DNA of 64,000 bases from Thermoguttaceae bacterium (GCA_017434455.1 JAFRFG010000064.1:43714-107713); one strand, 5' to 3'. Counted from the stretch's first letter, positions 8,418 to 18,463 are shown. The notes: generated by a model from the sequence alone, not told the origin. Made by a program: numbers and translations.

Positions 8418-9659
8418 TTAACGCCCGAGGAACTTCGGCATCAGCTCCCACCCCCGCTCGAAGTAGTGGGGGGAATCGGCCGCCGAAACCTCGTCGTAGG
8501 TCGTCCGACCCTCCCCGGCGATGTCGCTTCCGGCGATCAGCCAGGGGACCTCCCCGTGGGAGTGGGTCTTGATCCGAACCGGGGTCGGGTGGTCGGGGGT
8601 GACCAGCAGGCGCCACTCGGGGAAGCCGCGCAGCTTCTCAAGCACCGGGGGGATCACCAGCGCGTCGATATCCTCAAGCGCCTTGACCTTCTTTTCGGTC
8701 GCCCCCTCGTGCCCCGACTCATCGGTCGCCTCGACGTGGACGCAGACTAAGTCCAGATCGTCCAGCGCCCGGGCGGCGTACTGTCCTTTGGCGGCGTAGT
8801 CGGTATCGACGTAGCCGGTGATCCCCGGCACGTCGATCTGACGCCACTTAAGATTCTTGGCGATCCCGCGCAGCAGGTCGACCGCCGAGATCATCCCCCC
8901 GCGGATCCCGCCGAAGCGCTCGGCGAACGGGACGATATTCGGCCTCTTTCCCTGGCCCCAAAGCCAGGCGTTGGTCGCCGGAAGTTTCCCCGCGGCGGCG
9001 CGCTTTTGATTGACCGGATGGTCGGCGAACAGCGCCTCGACGCGCTTCATCAGTTCACGCAGCTGGGCGGCGCCGTCCCCGGCGGGAAGGGCCTGCTCGA
9101 ACGGCTGGTCGGTGTAGTCGTGCGGCGGGAAGGTCTTGGTCGCCTTGGAGAAGAGCGCGGCACTTTTCGCGTCGGCGGCGCGGAAGACCATAATGTTCCG
9201 GTACGAGACGCCGGGGAAGAACTCGATCGTTCCGGGGAAGTCGGGGGCGATTTGGTTCCACTGCGGGGCGATCCGCTCCTGAACGCTCTTGAGCAGTTCT
9301 GTCCCTTCCTCGGTGGAGATATGCTCGGCGGTGAAGCTCTTCATCAGCCCGTCGGCCAGCGTCACTAAGTTGCAGCGCAGCGCCCAGTCGTTCTCGCCCA
9401 GGTCGATCCCCAGCGCGGCGGCCTCCAGCGGGGCGCGGCCGGTGTAGACGTCGTCCGGGTCGTAGCCCAACAGCGCCAGGGTGGCGACGTCGCTGCCCGG
9501 GGGAAGGTGCTTCGGGACGTTGTGCGAATGGCCGATGATCGACATCGGCGCCAGAGCGTCCAAGTTAGGGGTATGGGCCGCCTGCATCGGGGTCTTTCCC
9601 CCGAGCGACTCGATCGGTTCATCGGCGAACCCGTCGGGGATGATAACAGCGTACTTCAT
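8418..9659 (-). CDS. apgM: Cofactor-independent phosphoglycerate mutase (archaeal-type ApgM)
   Basis: Interconverts 3- and 2-phosphoglycerate in glycolysis and gluconeogenesis without 2,3-bisphosphoglycerate. The 413-residue length, the N-terminal metal-binding start (VIIPDGFADEP), the serine-containing PPGSDVATLALLGYDP segment near residue 53, and the YTGRAPLEAAALGI block are characteristic of the ApgM branch of the alkaline-phosphatase superfamily, distinct from GpmI. C-terminal metal ligands are visible in HVEATDESGHEG and TPDHPTPVRIKTHSHGEVPW. AAGGA lies about ten bases before the ATG. It follows glgB on the same strand, so the two may share a transcript linking central carbon flow with glycogen. 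Confidence 0.95.
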   Translation of the reverse strand: MKYAVIIPDGFADEPIESLGGKTPMQAAHTPNLDALAPMSIIGHSHNVPKHLPPGSDVATLALLGYDPDDVYTGRAPLEAAALGIDLGENDWALRCNLVTLADGLMKSFTAEHISTEEGTELLKSVQERIAPQWNQIAPDFPGTIEFFPGVSYRNIMVFRAADAKSAALFSKATKTFPPHDYTDQPFEQALPAGDGAAQLRELMKRVEALFADHPVNQKRAAAGKLPATNAWLWGQGKRPNIVPFAERFGGIRGGMISAVDLLRGIAKNLKWRQIDVPGITGYVDTDYAAKGQYAARALDDLDLVCVHVEATDESGHEGATEKKVKALEDIDALVIPPVLEKLRGFPEWRLLVTPDHPTPVRIKTHSHGEVPWLIAGSDIAGEGRTTYDEVSAADSPHYFERGWELMPKFLGR

Positions 9660-9741
9660 CAGGGATGTCCTTAAAGCTCAATGATGAAAAAAATACTCAG
9701 CGATAAAACTCCGCGGGACAAACGCCGCCGGTAAATCAGCG

Positions 9742-11697
9742 TTAACGGCTCGGCTTGAAGATCGATACCGCCAGCGGGGCCAGAAGGATTTCGGCCGAGA
9801 AGGGACGGCCCTGCCAGGGGATCGCTTCGCCGCTGATCGTGCCGTTCCCCAGGCCGCTGCCGCCGTAACAAGGGGCGTCGCTGCAGAAAATCTCTTTGAT
9901 ATCGCCCCCCTCGGGGAGCCCGAAGCGGCAGCGCCGCGCCACGGGAGTGGCGTTGATCGTGACCAAAAGCCAATCGCCGGGGTCTTTGGCGCGGCGGACA
10001 TAGGCCAGGACGCTCTCCCCCCAGTTATTGCAGTCGACCCACTCGAACCCCCTCTGGTCGAAGTCGTACTCGTAGAGGGCTTTCTCGCTTTTGTAGAGCG
10101 CGTTGAGGTCGGCGAGGCACTTTTGCAGACCGCCGTGGGTATCGCCGAACTGCAGCAGGTGCCAGTCGAGACTCTTGTTGAAGTCCCACTCGTTCCATTG
10201 TCCGAAGTCGCACCCCATAAACAGGAGCTTCTTGCCGGGGTGGGTCCACATATAGCCGTAGAGGAGACGGGCGTTGGCGAACTTTTGCCACAGATCGCCC
10301 GGCATATCGCTGATGATCGACCCCTTGCCGTGGACCACCTCGTCGTGCGAGATCGGGAGAACGAAGTTCTCGGAAAACGCGTAGAGGAGACTGAAGGTCA
10401 GCTGATTGTGGTGGTACTTGCGGTGGATCGGATTGCGGCGGAAGTACTGCAGGGTATCGTGCATCCACCCCATATTCCACTTCATCGAGAAACCGAGCCC
10501 GCCGGTGTAGCCCGGGCGGGTGACCCCGCCCCAGGAGGTCGATTCCTCGGCGATCGTCAGAATCCCCTTGTGGCGGGTATGGGTCTGCTCGTTCATCACC
10601 CGCAGGAAATCAATCGCCTCGAGGTTTTCGCGCCCGCCGTACTTGTTCGGGATCCATTCCCCCTCTTTGCGGCTGTAGTCCAGGTAGAGCATCGAGGCGA
10701 CCGCGTCGACCCGCAGGCCGTCGATATGGTACTTATCGAGCCAGAAGAGGGCGTTGGAGACGAGGAAATTCCGCACTTCGGTCCGGCCGAAGTTGAAGAT
10801 GTACGTCCCCCAGTCGCGGTGCTCCCCCTGGCGGGGGTCGGCGTGCTCGTACAGCGCCGTTCCGTCGAATCGGGCCAGGCCGTGGGCGTCTTTGGGGAAG
10901 TGCGCCGGAACCCAGTCGAGGAGAACGCCGATACCGTTTTGGTGGCACTGGTCGACCAGGTACATCAGATCTTCGGGGGTGCCGAAGCGCCCGGTCGCGG
11001 CGAAGTAGCCGATGACCTGATACCCCCAGCTGGCCGCCAGCGGATGCTCGGCCAGGGGAAGCAGCTCGATATGCGTGTAGCCGATCTTTTTGACGTACTC
11101 GATCAGCTTCGGCGCTAAGTCGCGGTACGAGAGGAACTTATCCGGATCGTCGGGGGAGCGGATCCAGGAACCGAGGTGAACCTCGTAGATCGACACCGGG
11201 CTGTGGAGCCACGAGGTGTCGTTTTTTTCGCGCCGCGCAAGCCACTCTTGGTCATTCCAGGCGTAGGAGTCCAGATCGGCGACGATCGACGCGGTGCGGG
11301 GGGGGACTTCGGTCTGAAAACCGACCGGGTCGACCTTCTCTTGAATCCCCGCGGCCGACTCGACCCGGTACTTATAGAGGGTTCCGGTGCCGATCCCCGG
11401 GACGAACGCCTCCCACAGCCCCGAGGGGTTGTGGCGGAACATCACGTTGGCCTCGGCGTTCCAGCCGTTGAAGTTCCCGACCACCGAGACGCGCGTGGCG
11501 TTCGGCGCCCAGACGAGGAAGTTCACCCCCTCGACCCCGTCGACGGTCCGCAGGTGGGCGCCGAGTTTATTGTAGAGCTCCCAATGGGTCCCCTCGCCGA
11601 AGAGGTAGAAGTCCAGTTCGGCCATCACCGAGGAAAACGCCGTCGGCGCGGGGGATTTCCCCGTGCCGGCGTTAGAATTTGAGGGAGAGGTACTCAT
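9742..11697 (-). CDS. glgB: 1,4-alpha-glucan branching enzyme
   Basis: GH13 enzyme that introduces alpha-1,6 branches into glycogen. After a variable serine-rich N-terminus of about 24 residues comes a CBM48 domain ([20 protein letters not shown], residues about 60-80), then the catalytic barrel with YEVHLGSW, the nucleophile region [27 protein letters not shown] (acid/base glutamate) and [14 protein letters not shown]. The C-terminal beta domain is complete. The length (651 aa) is normal. A later start at the internal ATG before [11 protein letters not shown] is possible because the first 24 residues are low complexity, but no ribosome-binding site favours it. No glgA or glgC lies nearby. 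Confidence 0.96.
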   Translation of the reverse strand: MSTSPSNSNAGTGKSPAPTAFSSVMAELDFYLFGEGTHWELYNKLGAHLRTVDGVEGVNFLVWAPNATRVSVVGNFNGWNAEANVMFRHNPSGLWEAFVPGIGTGTLYKYRVESAAGIQEKVDPVGFQTEVPPRTASIVADLDSYAWNDQEWLARREKNDTSWLHSPVSIYEVHLGSWIRSPDDPDKFLSYRDLAPKLIEYVKKIGYTHIELLPLAEHPLAASWGYQVIGYFAATGRFGTPEDLMYLVDQCHQNGIGVLLDWVPAHFPKDAHGLARFDGTALYEHADPRQGEHRDWGTYIFNFGRTEVRNFLVSNALFWLDKYHIDGLRVDAVASMLYLDYSRKEGEWIPNKYGGRENLEAIDFLRVMNEQTHTRHKGILTIAEESTSWGGVTRPGYTGGLGFSMKWNMGWMHDTLQYFRRNPIHRKYHHNQLTFSLLYAFSENFVLPISHDEVVHGKGSIISDMPGDLWQKFANARLLYGYMWTHPGKKLLFMGCDFGQWNEWDFNKSLDWHLLQFGDTHGGLQKCLADLNALYKSEKALYEYDFDQRGFEWVDCNNWGESVLAYVRRAKDPGDWLLVTINATPVARRCRFGLPEGGDIKEIFCSDAPCYGGSGLGNGTISGEAIPWQGRPFSAEILLAPLAVSIFKPSR

Positions 11698-11769
11698 GGG
11701 GGAAGGAAAGCTCCTGCGTGAGGATTACTGCAATAAACGCTCGTCAAACACGCGAAATTTGCCGCCCGA

Positions 11770-13125
11770 TCACAGACCGAAGACGCGCAGAATCTCGACC
11801 GGGCTGGTGACCCCGTCCTCGATCAGGTTCACCGCCAGATCATGGAACGGAACCATCCCCATCTCTTCGCCGATCTTCTGCAGGACGCTGGTTTCGCGGC
11901 GTTCCAAAATGGCGTTGGCCATCTCGTCGGACTTCAGCGGAAGCGCCTCGGCGACCAGGGAGCGGCCCGAGTAGCCGGTCCCGTTGCACTGTTCGCAGCC
12001 GACCGGCTCGTACCACTTTGTGATCTGCTTTTCGCGGCGCAGCACGTGGATCTTGTTCGGCGTGCTGGAGCTCATCTCGCGGCGGCAGTGCGGGCAGAGG
12101 CGGCGCACCAGACGCTGGCACATGACATACTCTAAAGAGCTGCGCAGGGTGAACGGTTCGACCCCCAGTTCGAGGAATCGGGAGATCGCGCTGGCCGCGT
12201 CGGTGGCGTGGAAGGTCGACAGCAGCAGGTGCCCGGTCAGGGCCGCCTGCATCGCCGCCTCGGCGGTCGGCCGGTCGCGGATTTCGCCGACGACGATCAC
12301 GTCCGGGTCTTGACGCAGCAGGTAGAGCAGCAGCCGGTCGAGCGTGGTATCGCCGTCCTGCGAGATCTCGATCTGCGAGACCCCGTCGATCGCCGACTCG
12401 ATCGGGTCTTCGAGGGTCACGATACTGCGGACCGTCCCGATATCGTACTCATCCTGCTTGACCAGGTGGCGCAGCATCGCCGCGACGGTGGTCGACTTCC
12501 CGGTACCGGCCGGCCCGGTGACGAGGATCGCTCCGCTGGTTCGGGTCGCCGCCCGCTTGAGACTTTCGAGGATCTGCTGCGAGAAACCGAGTTCCTCGGG
12601 GAGCTGGTAGAGGTTGCCCGAGGAGAAGAACCGGGCGACGATCCGCTCGCCGTAGAGGACCGGGACGGTACTGATACGGATTTCGCGCGGGACGTTCGGG
12701 ATCATTCCCGAGGGGATACGCCCTTCCTGCGGGATCCCCTGCTTGAAGGTGACCAGGTTCGCCAGCACCTTGATGCGGGCGGCGATCTGGTAGACGTTCG
12801 ACTGCGGGAGCATCCCGGCGAGGTGAAGAACACCGTCCAGACGGAAACGAACCTCCACCCCCAGCCGGCCCGGCTGGAAGTGAATATCGCTGGCCGAGCG
12901 CGCCGAGCCCTCTTGGAAGATGCGCTGAATCATCGCGACGATGAAGTCGGTCTTCGACGCCCGCGATTCGGCGACCCACTGCGCGAAGGCCGACGTCAAG
13001 CTGTTGTCGGGGATCTTTCGCTCCTGCTGTTCCGAGGCGTTTTCCTCGGGCTTGTCCTGTTCGGCCGCCTTCGCGTCGGAGGCGGGCTGTTCCTGATTGT
13101 TTTCCTGGTTCTTGCGGGTAAACAT
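11770..13125 (-). CDS. GspE/PilB-family type II secretion or type IV pilus ATPase
   Basis: Cytoplasmic hexameric ATPase that powers pseudopilus or pilus assembly. After a glutamine- and glutamate-rich N-terminal tail (residues 1-40) come the N2-like segment with FRLDGVLHLAG, Walker A GPAGTGKST (residues about 204-212), the Asp box VTLEDPIE, Walker B DPDVIVVGEIRD, the His box LSTFHATDA, and a zinc-binding tetracysteine pair (CPHCRRE and CEQCNGTGY, residues about 345-380). The 451-residue length lacks the first N-terminal domain of canonical PilB. No other secretion genes adjoin it, which is usual for planctomycetes with scattered pilin genes. The prepilin-like protein at 50.4-51.5 kb is one possible client, by inference. 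Confidence 0.92.
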   Translation of the reverse strand: MFTRKNQENNQEQPASDAKAAEQDKPEENASEQQERKIPDNSLTSAFAQWVAESRASKTDFIVAMIQRIFQEGSARSASDIHFQPGRLGVEVRFRLDGVLHLAGMLPQSNVYQIAARIKVLANLVTFKQGIPQEGRIPSGMIPNVPREIRISTVPVLYGERIVARFFSSGNLYQLPEELGFSQQILESLKRAATRTSGAILVTGPAGTGKSTTVAAMLRHLVKQDEYDIGTVRSIVTLEDPIESAIDGVSQIEISQDGDTTLDRLLLYLLRQDPDVIVVGEIRDRPTAEAAMQAALTGHLLLSTFHATDAASAISRFLELGVEPFTLRSSLEYVMCQRLVRRLCPHCRREMSSSTPNKIHVLRREKQITKWYEPVGCEQCNGTGYSGRSLVAEALPLKSDEMANAILERRETSVLQKIGEEMGMVPFHDLAVNLIEDGVTSPVEILRVFGL

Positions 13126-13167
13126 GGAATCGGCTCCCCTTAAATGGTGCGTAAAAAATACCGGGTA

Positions 13168-14037
13168 TCAGTGTTCTTGTGAACGGCTTTCCTCAATGAT
13201 TTTTTGGCTGATCTTTTGGGCCAGGTCGGCGGGGATCGCGAAACTGATCCCCTGGTAGCTCTCGCCGATGATCGCCGTGTTGATTCCGATGACCTTTCCG
13301 TGCTGGTCGACCAGCGGCCCGCCGCTGTTGCCGGGATTGATCGCCGCGTCGGTTTGGATATAAACCTGCGCCGAACCGTCCTCGCCCTTTTTATCGCGGC
13401 GGTCTTTCGCGCTGATGATCCCCATCGAGACGGAGTGATCGAGCCCGTAGGGGTTTCCGATGGCGATGACCGTCTCGCCGACCTCGACCGATTGGCTGTC
13501 CCCCCAGGTAATGGAGGGAAGATCGAGCAGGGTGATCTTCAGCACCGCCAGGTCGTTGACCGGGTCGGCGCCGACCAGCTCGACCCCGCCGGACTGGAGG
13601 CGGCCGTCGCTGAGGCGCACCTCCATGTGCTGAAGGTTCATGCCGCGGTCCCCGACGACGACATGCCGGTTGGTCAGGACATAGCCGCGCGGATCGATAA
13701 TGATCCCCGTTCCGCTGGAGCGGCCCATGCTGATGCCGACGACGCTCGGCCCGACCGCTTTAACGATCCAGGGGATGCGCGAGTTGGCCTCGGGGACCTC
13801 GGCGAGGAATTTCAGCGCCTCTTCGCGTTTGGCGCGCTCGACCCCTCGGACGACGGAGTAGACGATCCGTTCGGCCAATGACGGAATAAGGAGCAGTCCC
13901 AAGAGAAAGCAGAGGGTAAAAAGGAGGTACCCAAACCGCCTCTGCGAAGAGATCGAACTCTCCGCGGGGAGGTGGTCTGCTATCGACTGGCCGTCCAGTA
14001 ATGAGAGCTCATTCCGTGCATATTGTCCATAGTCCAT
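13168..14037 (-). CDS. Membrane-anchored HtrA/DegP-like S1C serine protease without PDZ domain
   Basis: Periplasmic quality-control protease of the trypsin fold. It has a cytoplasmic N-tail of about 38 residues, one membrane segment (FGYLLFTLCFLLGLLLIP), a short linker and the protease domain. The triad is visible: histidine in LTNRHVVVGD, aspartate in VNDLAVLKI and serine in NPGNSGGPLVD. The protein stops soon after the protease domain, so the PDZ domains of DegP/DegS are absent. I place the start at the ATG at 14037 (MDYGQYARNE), preceded by AGGGG three bases away, rather than at the upstream in-frame codon at 14073. It lies 42 bases before the secretion ATPase gene on the same strand. Confidence 0.9.
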   Translation of the reverse strand: MDYGQYARNELSLLDGQSIADHLPAESSISSQRRFGYLLFTLCFLLGLLLIPSLAERIVYSVVRGVERAKREEALKFLAEVPEANSRIPWIVKAVGPSVVGISMGRSSGTGIIIDPRGYVLTNRHVVVGDRGMNLQHMEVRLSDGRLQSGGVELVGADPVNDLAVLKITLLDLPSITWGDSQSVEVGETVIAIGNPYGLDHSVSMGIISAKDRRDKKGEDGSAQVYIQTDAAINPGNSGGPLVDQHGKVIGINTAIIGESYQGISFAIPADLAQKISQKIIEESRSQEH

Positions 14038-14044
14038 AACCCCT

Positions 14045-14050
14045 ATTATA
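14045..14050 (-). promoter_or_regulatory. TATAAT -10 element immediately upstream of the protease gene
   Basis: A perfect TATAAT on the minus strand ends seven bases before the ATG at 14037, which would place the transcription start at or next to the start codon. A TTGTGG lies 19 bases upstream of it, a longer spacing than ideal. The rest of the 94-base gap is an A/T-run-rich sequence. Confidence 0.3.
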
Positions 14051-14131
14051 ACAAAAAAAAGGCCCAATTCCACAATAAAATCAAGCGGAAGGGTTTTTTT
14101 TCGGGGGTTTCACACAATATATCCGGGGGGG

Positions 14132-15793
14132 TCACTCCACGGCAAAGACCGGCAGTCCCCGAACCAGCCCGTCGGAAACTAAGGGAAGCGCGCCGGCGGC
14201 CGCCGGAAGCGTCCCCAGCTCGACGGCGCGCGGGGCCCCTTCGGCGCCGGGAGCGAAGAGAACCATTCGGCGGGGCCGCGCCTCTTGTTCCGGCGTGTCG
14301 GCCGGGCGGAGGAACCAGCCGCCGCGCGTGTCGGTATCGAGCCAGCCGACGGGGCGGTAGAGGCCCGAAACCCGATCGACCATCTCGTCCAGCTGCCGGT
14401 CGTCTTTGTCGACCGTCAGCTGCGCGGTCGGGAGGAAGGGGAGCAGCTCGGCGGCCGTCTGCCGGGCGTCGGCGGTCCGCGGCGAGCCGTCGAAGGGGTC
14501 GAGCCCCTCGGGGATCCGCTCGTTGGCCAGCATCTGCTGCCAGACGCCGACCCGAGCGGCGAAGTAGCGGTCCCCCGCGGCGAGGACCTTCGCCGTATCG
14601 CGCAGAAGATAGACCGTCAGCAAGGGGTCCGGCCCGCCGGCGCGCATATCGATCAGCAGCGCCGACCAGCCGCCGTACCACTTCGACGGGCTTTCGTGGC
14701 GGAGCGAATCGGGGATCGCCCATGCCGCCTCACGCCAGCGGCCGTAAAGCTCCCCCATGGCCAGGTGCCGCGCCGAGGCGGCCTCCTCGGCCGAAAGGGT
14801 CACCTGGCCGGTGTTGCCGAACAGGTCGGCCCGGTAGGTGTTCTCCCCCTCGCGGGGGGGCTCGGTAAGGTAGTAGTACCGCCCCGGCTGCGGTTCGTGG
14901 ATCCACGCCTCATCCATCGGGAAGCTCAGCAGGGCGCTGATCCCCTCGCAGATCGCCGCCGGATGGGCGTCGGCGGCCCAATCGGCCAGGCGCCGGTCGA
15001 AAACCTCCCACTGGGGGAGGAACCCCAGACGGCTTTGGTTTTCGGTATAAAAGTCCAGCGCCTTTTGAGCCGCCCCGGCGGCGACCGCGAAGCGGTTGAG
15101 CGCTTCGGCGCTTTCTGCGACAAAGCCGTTCCAATCTTCCAGCGCCGCAAGACAGTCAACCACCTCGGCGGCCCGGGAGAAATCGGCGCTTTGGTCGGCG
15201 GCCGTATCGAGAAGAAACGCTTTCCAGCGGCGAAGATCCCCCGAAAAACCGCCGAAGGCGGCGAGCTTTCGTTCAAAATCGAGCCGTACCAGGAACTGTT
15301 TTTGCAGCGCCGCGATTTTTTCGGCCAGGGGACGCGCCCCTTCGGCGTCGGGCAGGCGTCCGGACAGGGCCAGCAGCCGGTCGCAGGCCGCCTCGTCGAC
15401 CGGGTAGATTTGTTCGATCGCCTTGAACTCCTCGGCCAGCGGGGCGAGGTTCTGTTCGATCGACGGCTGCGGCGGCGGGGAGGCCGGCTCTTCGGCCGGC
15501 TGCGGTTCAGGTGAATCCGCCGGCTCCGGCTGCGGAAGATCCGGCGTCTGGGGGTCGGGAACGGTCTTCGGTTCGGGGGGTGTTTCCGGCTCGATTGTCG
15601 GCCGCGGCTGGCTCACCGGCTCGGCGGCCGGCGTTTCGGCAGGTATCTCGGCCGGCAGCGGCTGCGGCGATTTCTCCCGAGCGAAAAAGAAGACTCCCCC
15701 CGCGATAAGGACCAAACCGACGGCGAACCCCGCGGCGGCGGCCAGCAGGGGCCGCGGTACCGGGGGGTTACCTTCTTTGCCGTGTTTGGTCAT
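14132..15793 (-). CDS. Membrane-anchored protein of unknown function
   Basis: A 553-residue protein with a short cytoplasmic start (MTKHGKEGNPPVPRP), one membrane anchor (LLAAAAGFAVGLVLIAGG, residues about 16-40), then a proline/glutamate-rich spacer of about 80 residues and a large extracytoplasmic part that I do not recognise. That part is helical and rich in alanine, tryptophan and glutamate. The frame extends upstream to 15871 but overlaps the helicase gene, so the ATG at 15793, seven bases after the helicase stop at 15801, is the likely start. It is probably the last gene of a queA-apbE-helicase-unknown series. The spacer suggests a protein reaching across the periplasm. Confidence 0.75.
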   Translation of the reverse strand: MTKHGKEGNPPVPRPLLAAAAGFAVGLVLIAGGVFFFAREKSPQPLPAEIPAETPAAEPVSQPRPTIEPETPPEPKTVPDPQTPDLPQPEPADSPEPQPAEEPASPPPQPSIEQNLAPLAEEFKAIEQIYPVDEAACDRLLALSGRLPDAEGARPLAEKIAALQKQFLVRLDFERKLAAFGGFSGDLRRWKAFLLDTAADQSADFSRAAEVVDCLAALEDWNGFVAESAEALNRFAVAAGAAQKALDFYTENQSRLGFLPQWEVFDRRLADWAADAHPAAICEGISALLSFPMDEAWIHEPQPGRYYYLTEPPREGENTYRADLFGNTGQVTLSAEEAASARHLAMGELYGRWREAAWAIPDSLRHESPSKWYGGWSALLIDMRAGGPDPLLTVYLLRDTAKVLAAGDRYFAARVGVWQQMLANERIPEGLDPFDGSPRTADARQTAAELLPFLPTAQLTVDKDDRQLDEMVDRVSGLYRPVGWLDTDTRGGWFLRPADTPEQEARPRRMVLFAPGAEGAPRAVELGTLPAAAGALPLVSDGLVRGLPVFAVE

Positions 15794-15800
15794 AGGGGTC

Positions 15801-18449
15801 TTAGACTCCCGCGAACGAATCCAGTTCGCCCGCCTGATAGAGGATCTCGCCGCCGAGGTTCTCGGCCACATGTGTCGCTTTCCCCAGTCCCGGATGCTCC
15901 GCCGGGAGCTGACAGAAGATCAGATCGGCGAAGGTCTGCCTTTCCCCGAGCCACTCTTTGTTCGGGACAATCATCACCAGCCGCTGCGACGCGCGCGTCA
16001 TCGCGACATAGAGCATATTGAGCGAGTCGCGAAGCTGGGCCCGTTCGGTCGCGTCGTAGCAGGCGCGGAACTCCTCGGGGAGGATGAACCGAAGCTGCTG
16101 CTTGAGCAGATGCTGCACCGTTACGATCGGCTCGGTCGGGCTTTCCCGCTCGACCAGGTAGGGGGGAAGAACGTCGATCAGCGGCTGATCGAGCTCCGGA
16201 AGAATCACCGTGTCGAACTCCAGCCCCTTCGAGGCGTGAATCGTCATGACGCGGATCTTCGAGGCGCTGGCCAGCTCGATCTTCGCCGCCTCGAGCCGCT
16301 CGCGCAGCCGGTCGCAGCGCCGCCCCCCCGCGGCGGTGAAGCGGACCGCCTCTTTGAGGGCGGCGTCGGCGAACTGCTTTTCCCGCCGGCTCGATATCGA
16401 AAGCGACGCGGCGAAGCGCTGCAGATAGGGGACGAGTCCCTCGGTGAGGATCGCCTCGCGGATCGCCCGCGAAAGGGCCGGTCCCCCTTCTTTGGCCGTC
16501 TGCTCGGGGGGAATCGCCGGATCGATGCCGAGGAACGCGGCGGCTTCGCGGTTTTTCGCCAGGGCGTACCCCGCGATCGTGTGACCCGGGTGATCGGCCA
16601 GCGTCAGGAGCGAGAGGATCGTTCGGACGACAGGGGAGCTGGGCAGCGGAACGCCCCCCTCCTGACTGACCTCGAACCCCTCGGCGGTGATCTGGTCGAC
16701 GACCTGACCGATGTATCGGTTTCGGCGCACCAAAATACCGATGGTCTTTTCGGGGGCCGTCACGTGGATCTGGATGGCGCGAGCGATGGCGTAGCGGAAC
16801 GTCGCCGGAAGGGGCCTTTGCCAGCTGTCGTCGCCGGTCGGCGCGGGGGAAAGAGCCGCCGCTTCGCTTTTTTCTTCTTCGTCGTCGGTTGTTTCGGGCC
16901 TGTCGGTATTTTCCACCGGGGTTTCGATCGTGACCATCCCGGGGGCGGCGGCCTGGCGGCCGACGGCCTTGTGCTTTTGGAACTGCTCGCCCCACCGCTG
17001 CATTTCCTGGTGCGCCCCGCGATTGCGCCGGTCGTGGACTTCGTCCGAAGGGGGGGGGAGGAAGACGGGGCAGTTCCCCAGATTCATAAAGACCTCATTC
17101 ACCGCGTCGAGCACCGTCTGGGTACTGCGCCAGTTGGTGTTCATCGGCAAAGAGGTGATCCCCTCGACGTTCTTTTCCACCTCTTGGAAGATTTCCGCCA
17201 CCCCCCCGCGCCAGGCGTAGATCGCCTGTTTCACGTCGCCGACGCAGAAGAACGAACCGGCCTCTTCCGGGCGGCCGCTGAAGGGGGGGAGCTCTTGGAT
17301 CGACTCGGCGATCGGGCGAAAGACCTGCCACTGATTCAGCGAGGTATCCTGGAACTCGTCGAGGAGCAGATGCTTAATCGGGGTATCGAGCAATGTTCGG
17401 TCGTTCGGGTGTTCGAGCAGGTAATCGGCGGTGAACCGGACGATATCGTCGAAACGATACCCTCCCTCCTCGCTTTGAATCTCTTCCAGCGCCTCGATGA
17501 TCCGCTCCAAAAGGGTGTAGGTCGATTCGGTCTTGTAGGCGAGCTTATTGAGGATCTCGGCTTTGCCTTCGTCGGCCAGGCGCTCGATCACCTCGATCCA
17601 ATCGTCGGGGATATCGCGGCTGCAATACTTCCGGGGTTCCGGGCCGATCGCGTTTTTCACGATCGCTTTCTGGAGAAATTCTTCCCACTTTCCGTCGGCG
17701 GCCAGACCGGCCAGCGCGTCCCGGGCTTTGACGAAGCGGCTGTCGGGCGAAAGCGATTTGGTCCGGGGAGCGTCCAGAAGCGGCAGGGCCGTGATCGCCG
17801 CGGCCTCTTCCTCGGGCGTGAGCCCCTGGGGGTGGGGAAGCCGATACCAGGCGCCGGAGGCCGACTCGCGGAAGATCGACCCCAGCCCTAGCGCGGCGCT
17901 TTCCAGCTGCGAGGCGACCGAGCGTTCGGTCTCTCCCTGGAAGAACCAGCTCAGCAGGGTTTTGACATCGCCGCGCTTCGTGTCGGTCAGCGCGTTTTGA
18001 ACCGCCTGCTCGAGCATTCGGCGCTGCTCGACCTCTTCGACGATCCGCCAGGCCAGCGGCAGGCCCAGCTCCAGCGGATGGCCCAGCGCCAGACGGGTAG
18101 TGAACGAGTCGATGGTGACGATTTTGATCTGATTGAAGTTCCGAACCAGCCGCTGGAGCAGTGACGATAAGAGTTCCGAAAAGACCGGCTCGGATATATC
18201 GCTGCCGGGGAAAAGTTCCCGGGCCAGGGCCCGGCTCTTGTCGGGATCGAGAACCGTCTCGGCCAGGGTCGTTAAGACGCGGGCGAAGATCTCGGCGGCC
18301 GCCTTCCGGGTGAAGGTGGTCGCCAGGATCGACTCGCACGGGACCCCCGATAAAAGAAGATGGAGGAATCGGCGCGAGAGCTTATAGGTCTTCCCCGATC
18401 CGGCGGAGGCGCGGATGATCTGAAAGTCGAAGGGTTCCATCCCTGCCAT
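15801..18449 (-). CDS. AddA/RecB-like UvrD-family helicase lacking a nuclease domain
   Basis: SF1A helicase of the AddA/RecB type, used in double-strand-break end processing. Motifs present are Walker A RASAGSGKTYKLS (residues about 14-26), TFTRKAAAEI, LLLDEFQDTSLNQW, FFCVGDVKQAIYAWRGG, TNWRST, MTIHASKGLEFDTV and LYVAMTRASQRL. AddA and RecB normally carry a C-terminal PD-(D/E)XK nuclease and exceed 1,100 residues. This protein is 882 residues and ends about 80 residues after motif VI, with no nuclease motif. A separate AddB/RecC partner is not in the window. The ATG is preceded by GAGG five bases away. It starts 14 bases after apbE, so translational coupling is likely. Confidence 0.87.
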   Translation of the reverse strand: MAGMEPFDFQIIRASAGSGKTYKLSRRFLHLLLSGVPCESILATTFTRKAAAEIFARVLTTLAETVLDPDKSRALARELFPGSDISEPVFSELLSSLLQRLVRNFNQIKIVTIDSFTTRLALGHPLELGLPLAWRIVEEVEQRRMLEQAVQNALTDTKRGDVKTLLSWFFQGETERSVASQLESAALGLGSIFRESASGAWYRLPHPQGLTPEEEAAAITALPLLDAPRTKSLSPDSRFVKARDALAGLAADGKWEEFLQKAIVKNAIGPEPRKYCSRDIPDDWIEVIERLADEGKAEILNKLAYKTESTYTLLERIIEALEEIQSEEGGYRFDDIVRFTADYLLEHPNDRTLLDTPIKHLLLDEFQDTSLNQWQVFRPIAESIQELPPFSGRPEEAGSFFCVGDVKQAIYAWRGGVAEIFQEVEKNVEGITSLPMNTNWRSTQTVLDAVNEVFMNLGNCPVFLPPPSDEVHDRRNRGAHQEMQRWGEQFQKHKAVGRQAAAPGMVTIETPVENTDRPETTDDEEEKSEAAALSPAPTGDDSWQRPLPATFRYAIARAIQIHVTAPEKTIGILVRRNRYIGQVVDQITAEGFEVSQEGGVPLPSSPVVRTILSLLTLADHPGHTIAGYALAKNREAAAFLGIDPAIPPEQTAKEGGPALSRAIREAILTEGLVPYLQRFAASLSISSRREKQFADAALKEAVRFTAAGGRRCDRLRERLEAAKIELASASKIRVMTIHASKGLEFDTVILPELDQPLIDVLPPYLVERESPTEPIVTVQHLLKQQLRFILPEEFRACYDATERAQLRDSLNMLYVAMTRASQRLVMIVPNKEWLGERQTFADLIFCQLPAEHPGLGKATHVAENLGGEILYQAGELDSFAGV

Positions 18450-18463
18450 AAGTGCCTCGTCCG

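Noticed and set aside
15423..17891. An open frame of 822 codons on the plus strand
   Set aside because: It lies opposite two well-supported minus-strand genes (the AddA-like helicase and the membrane-anchored unknown) and is only the GC-rich mirror of their codons. Its translation has no domain, only Gly/Ser/Arg-rich sequence.
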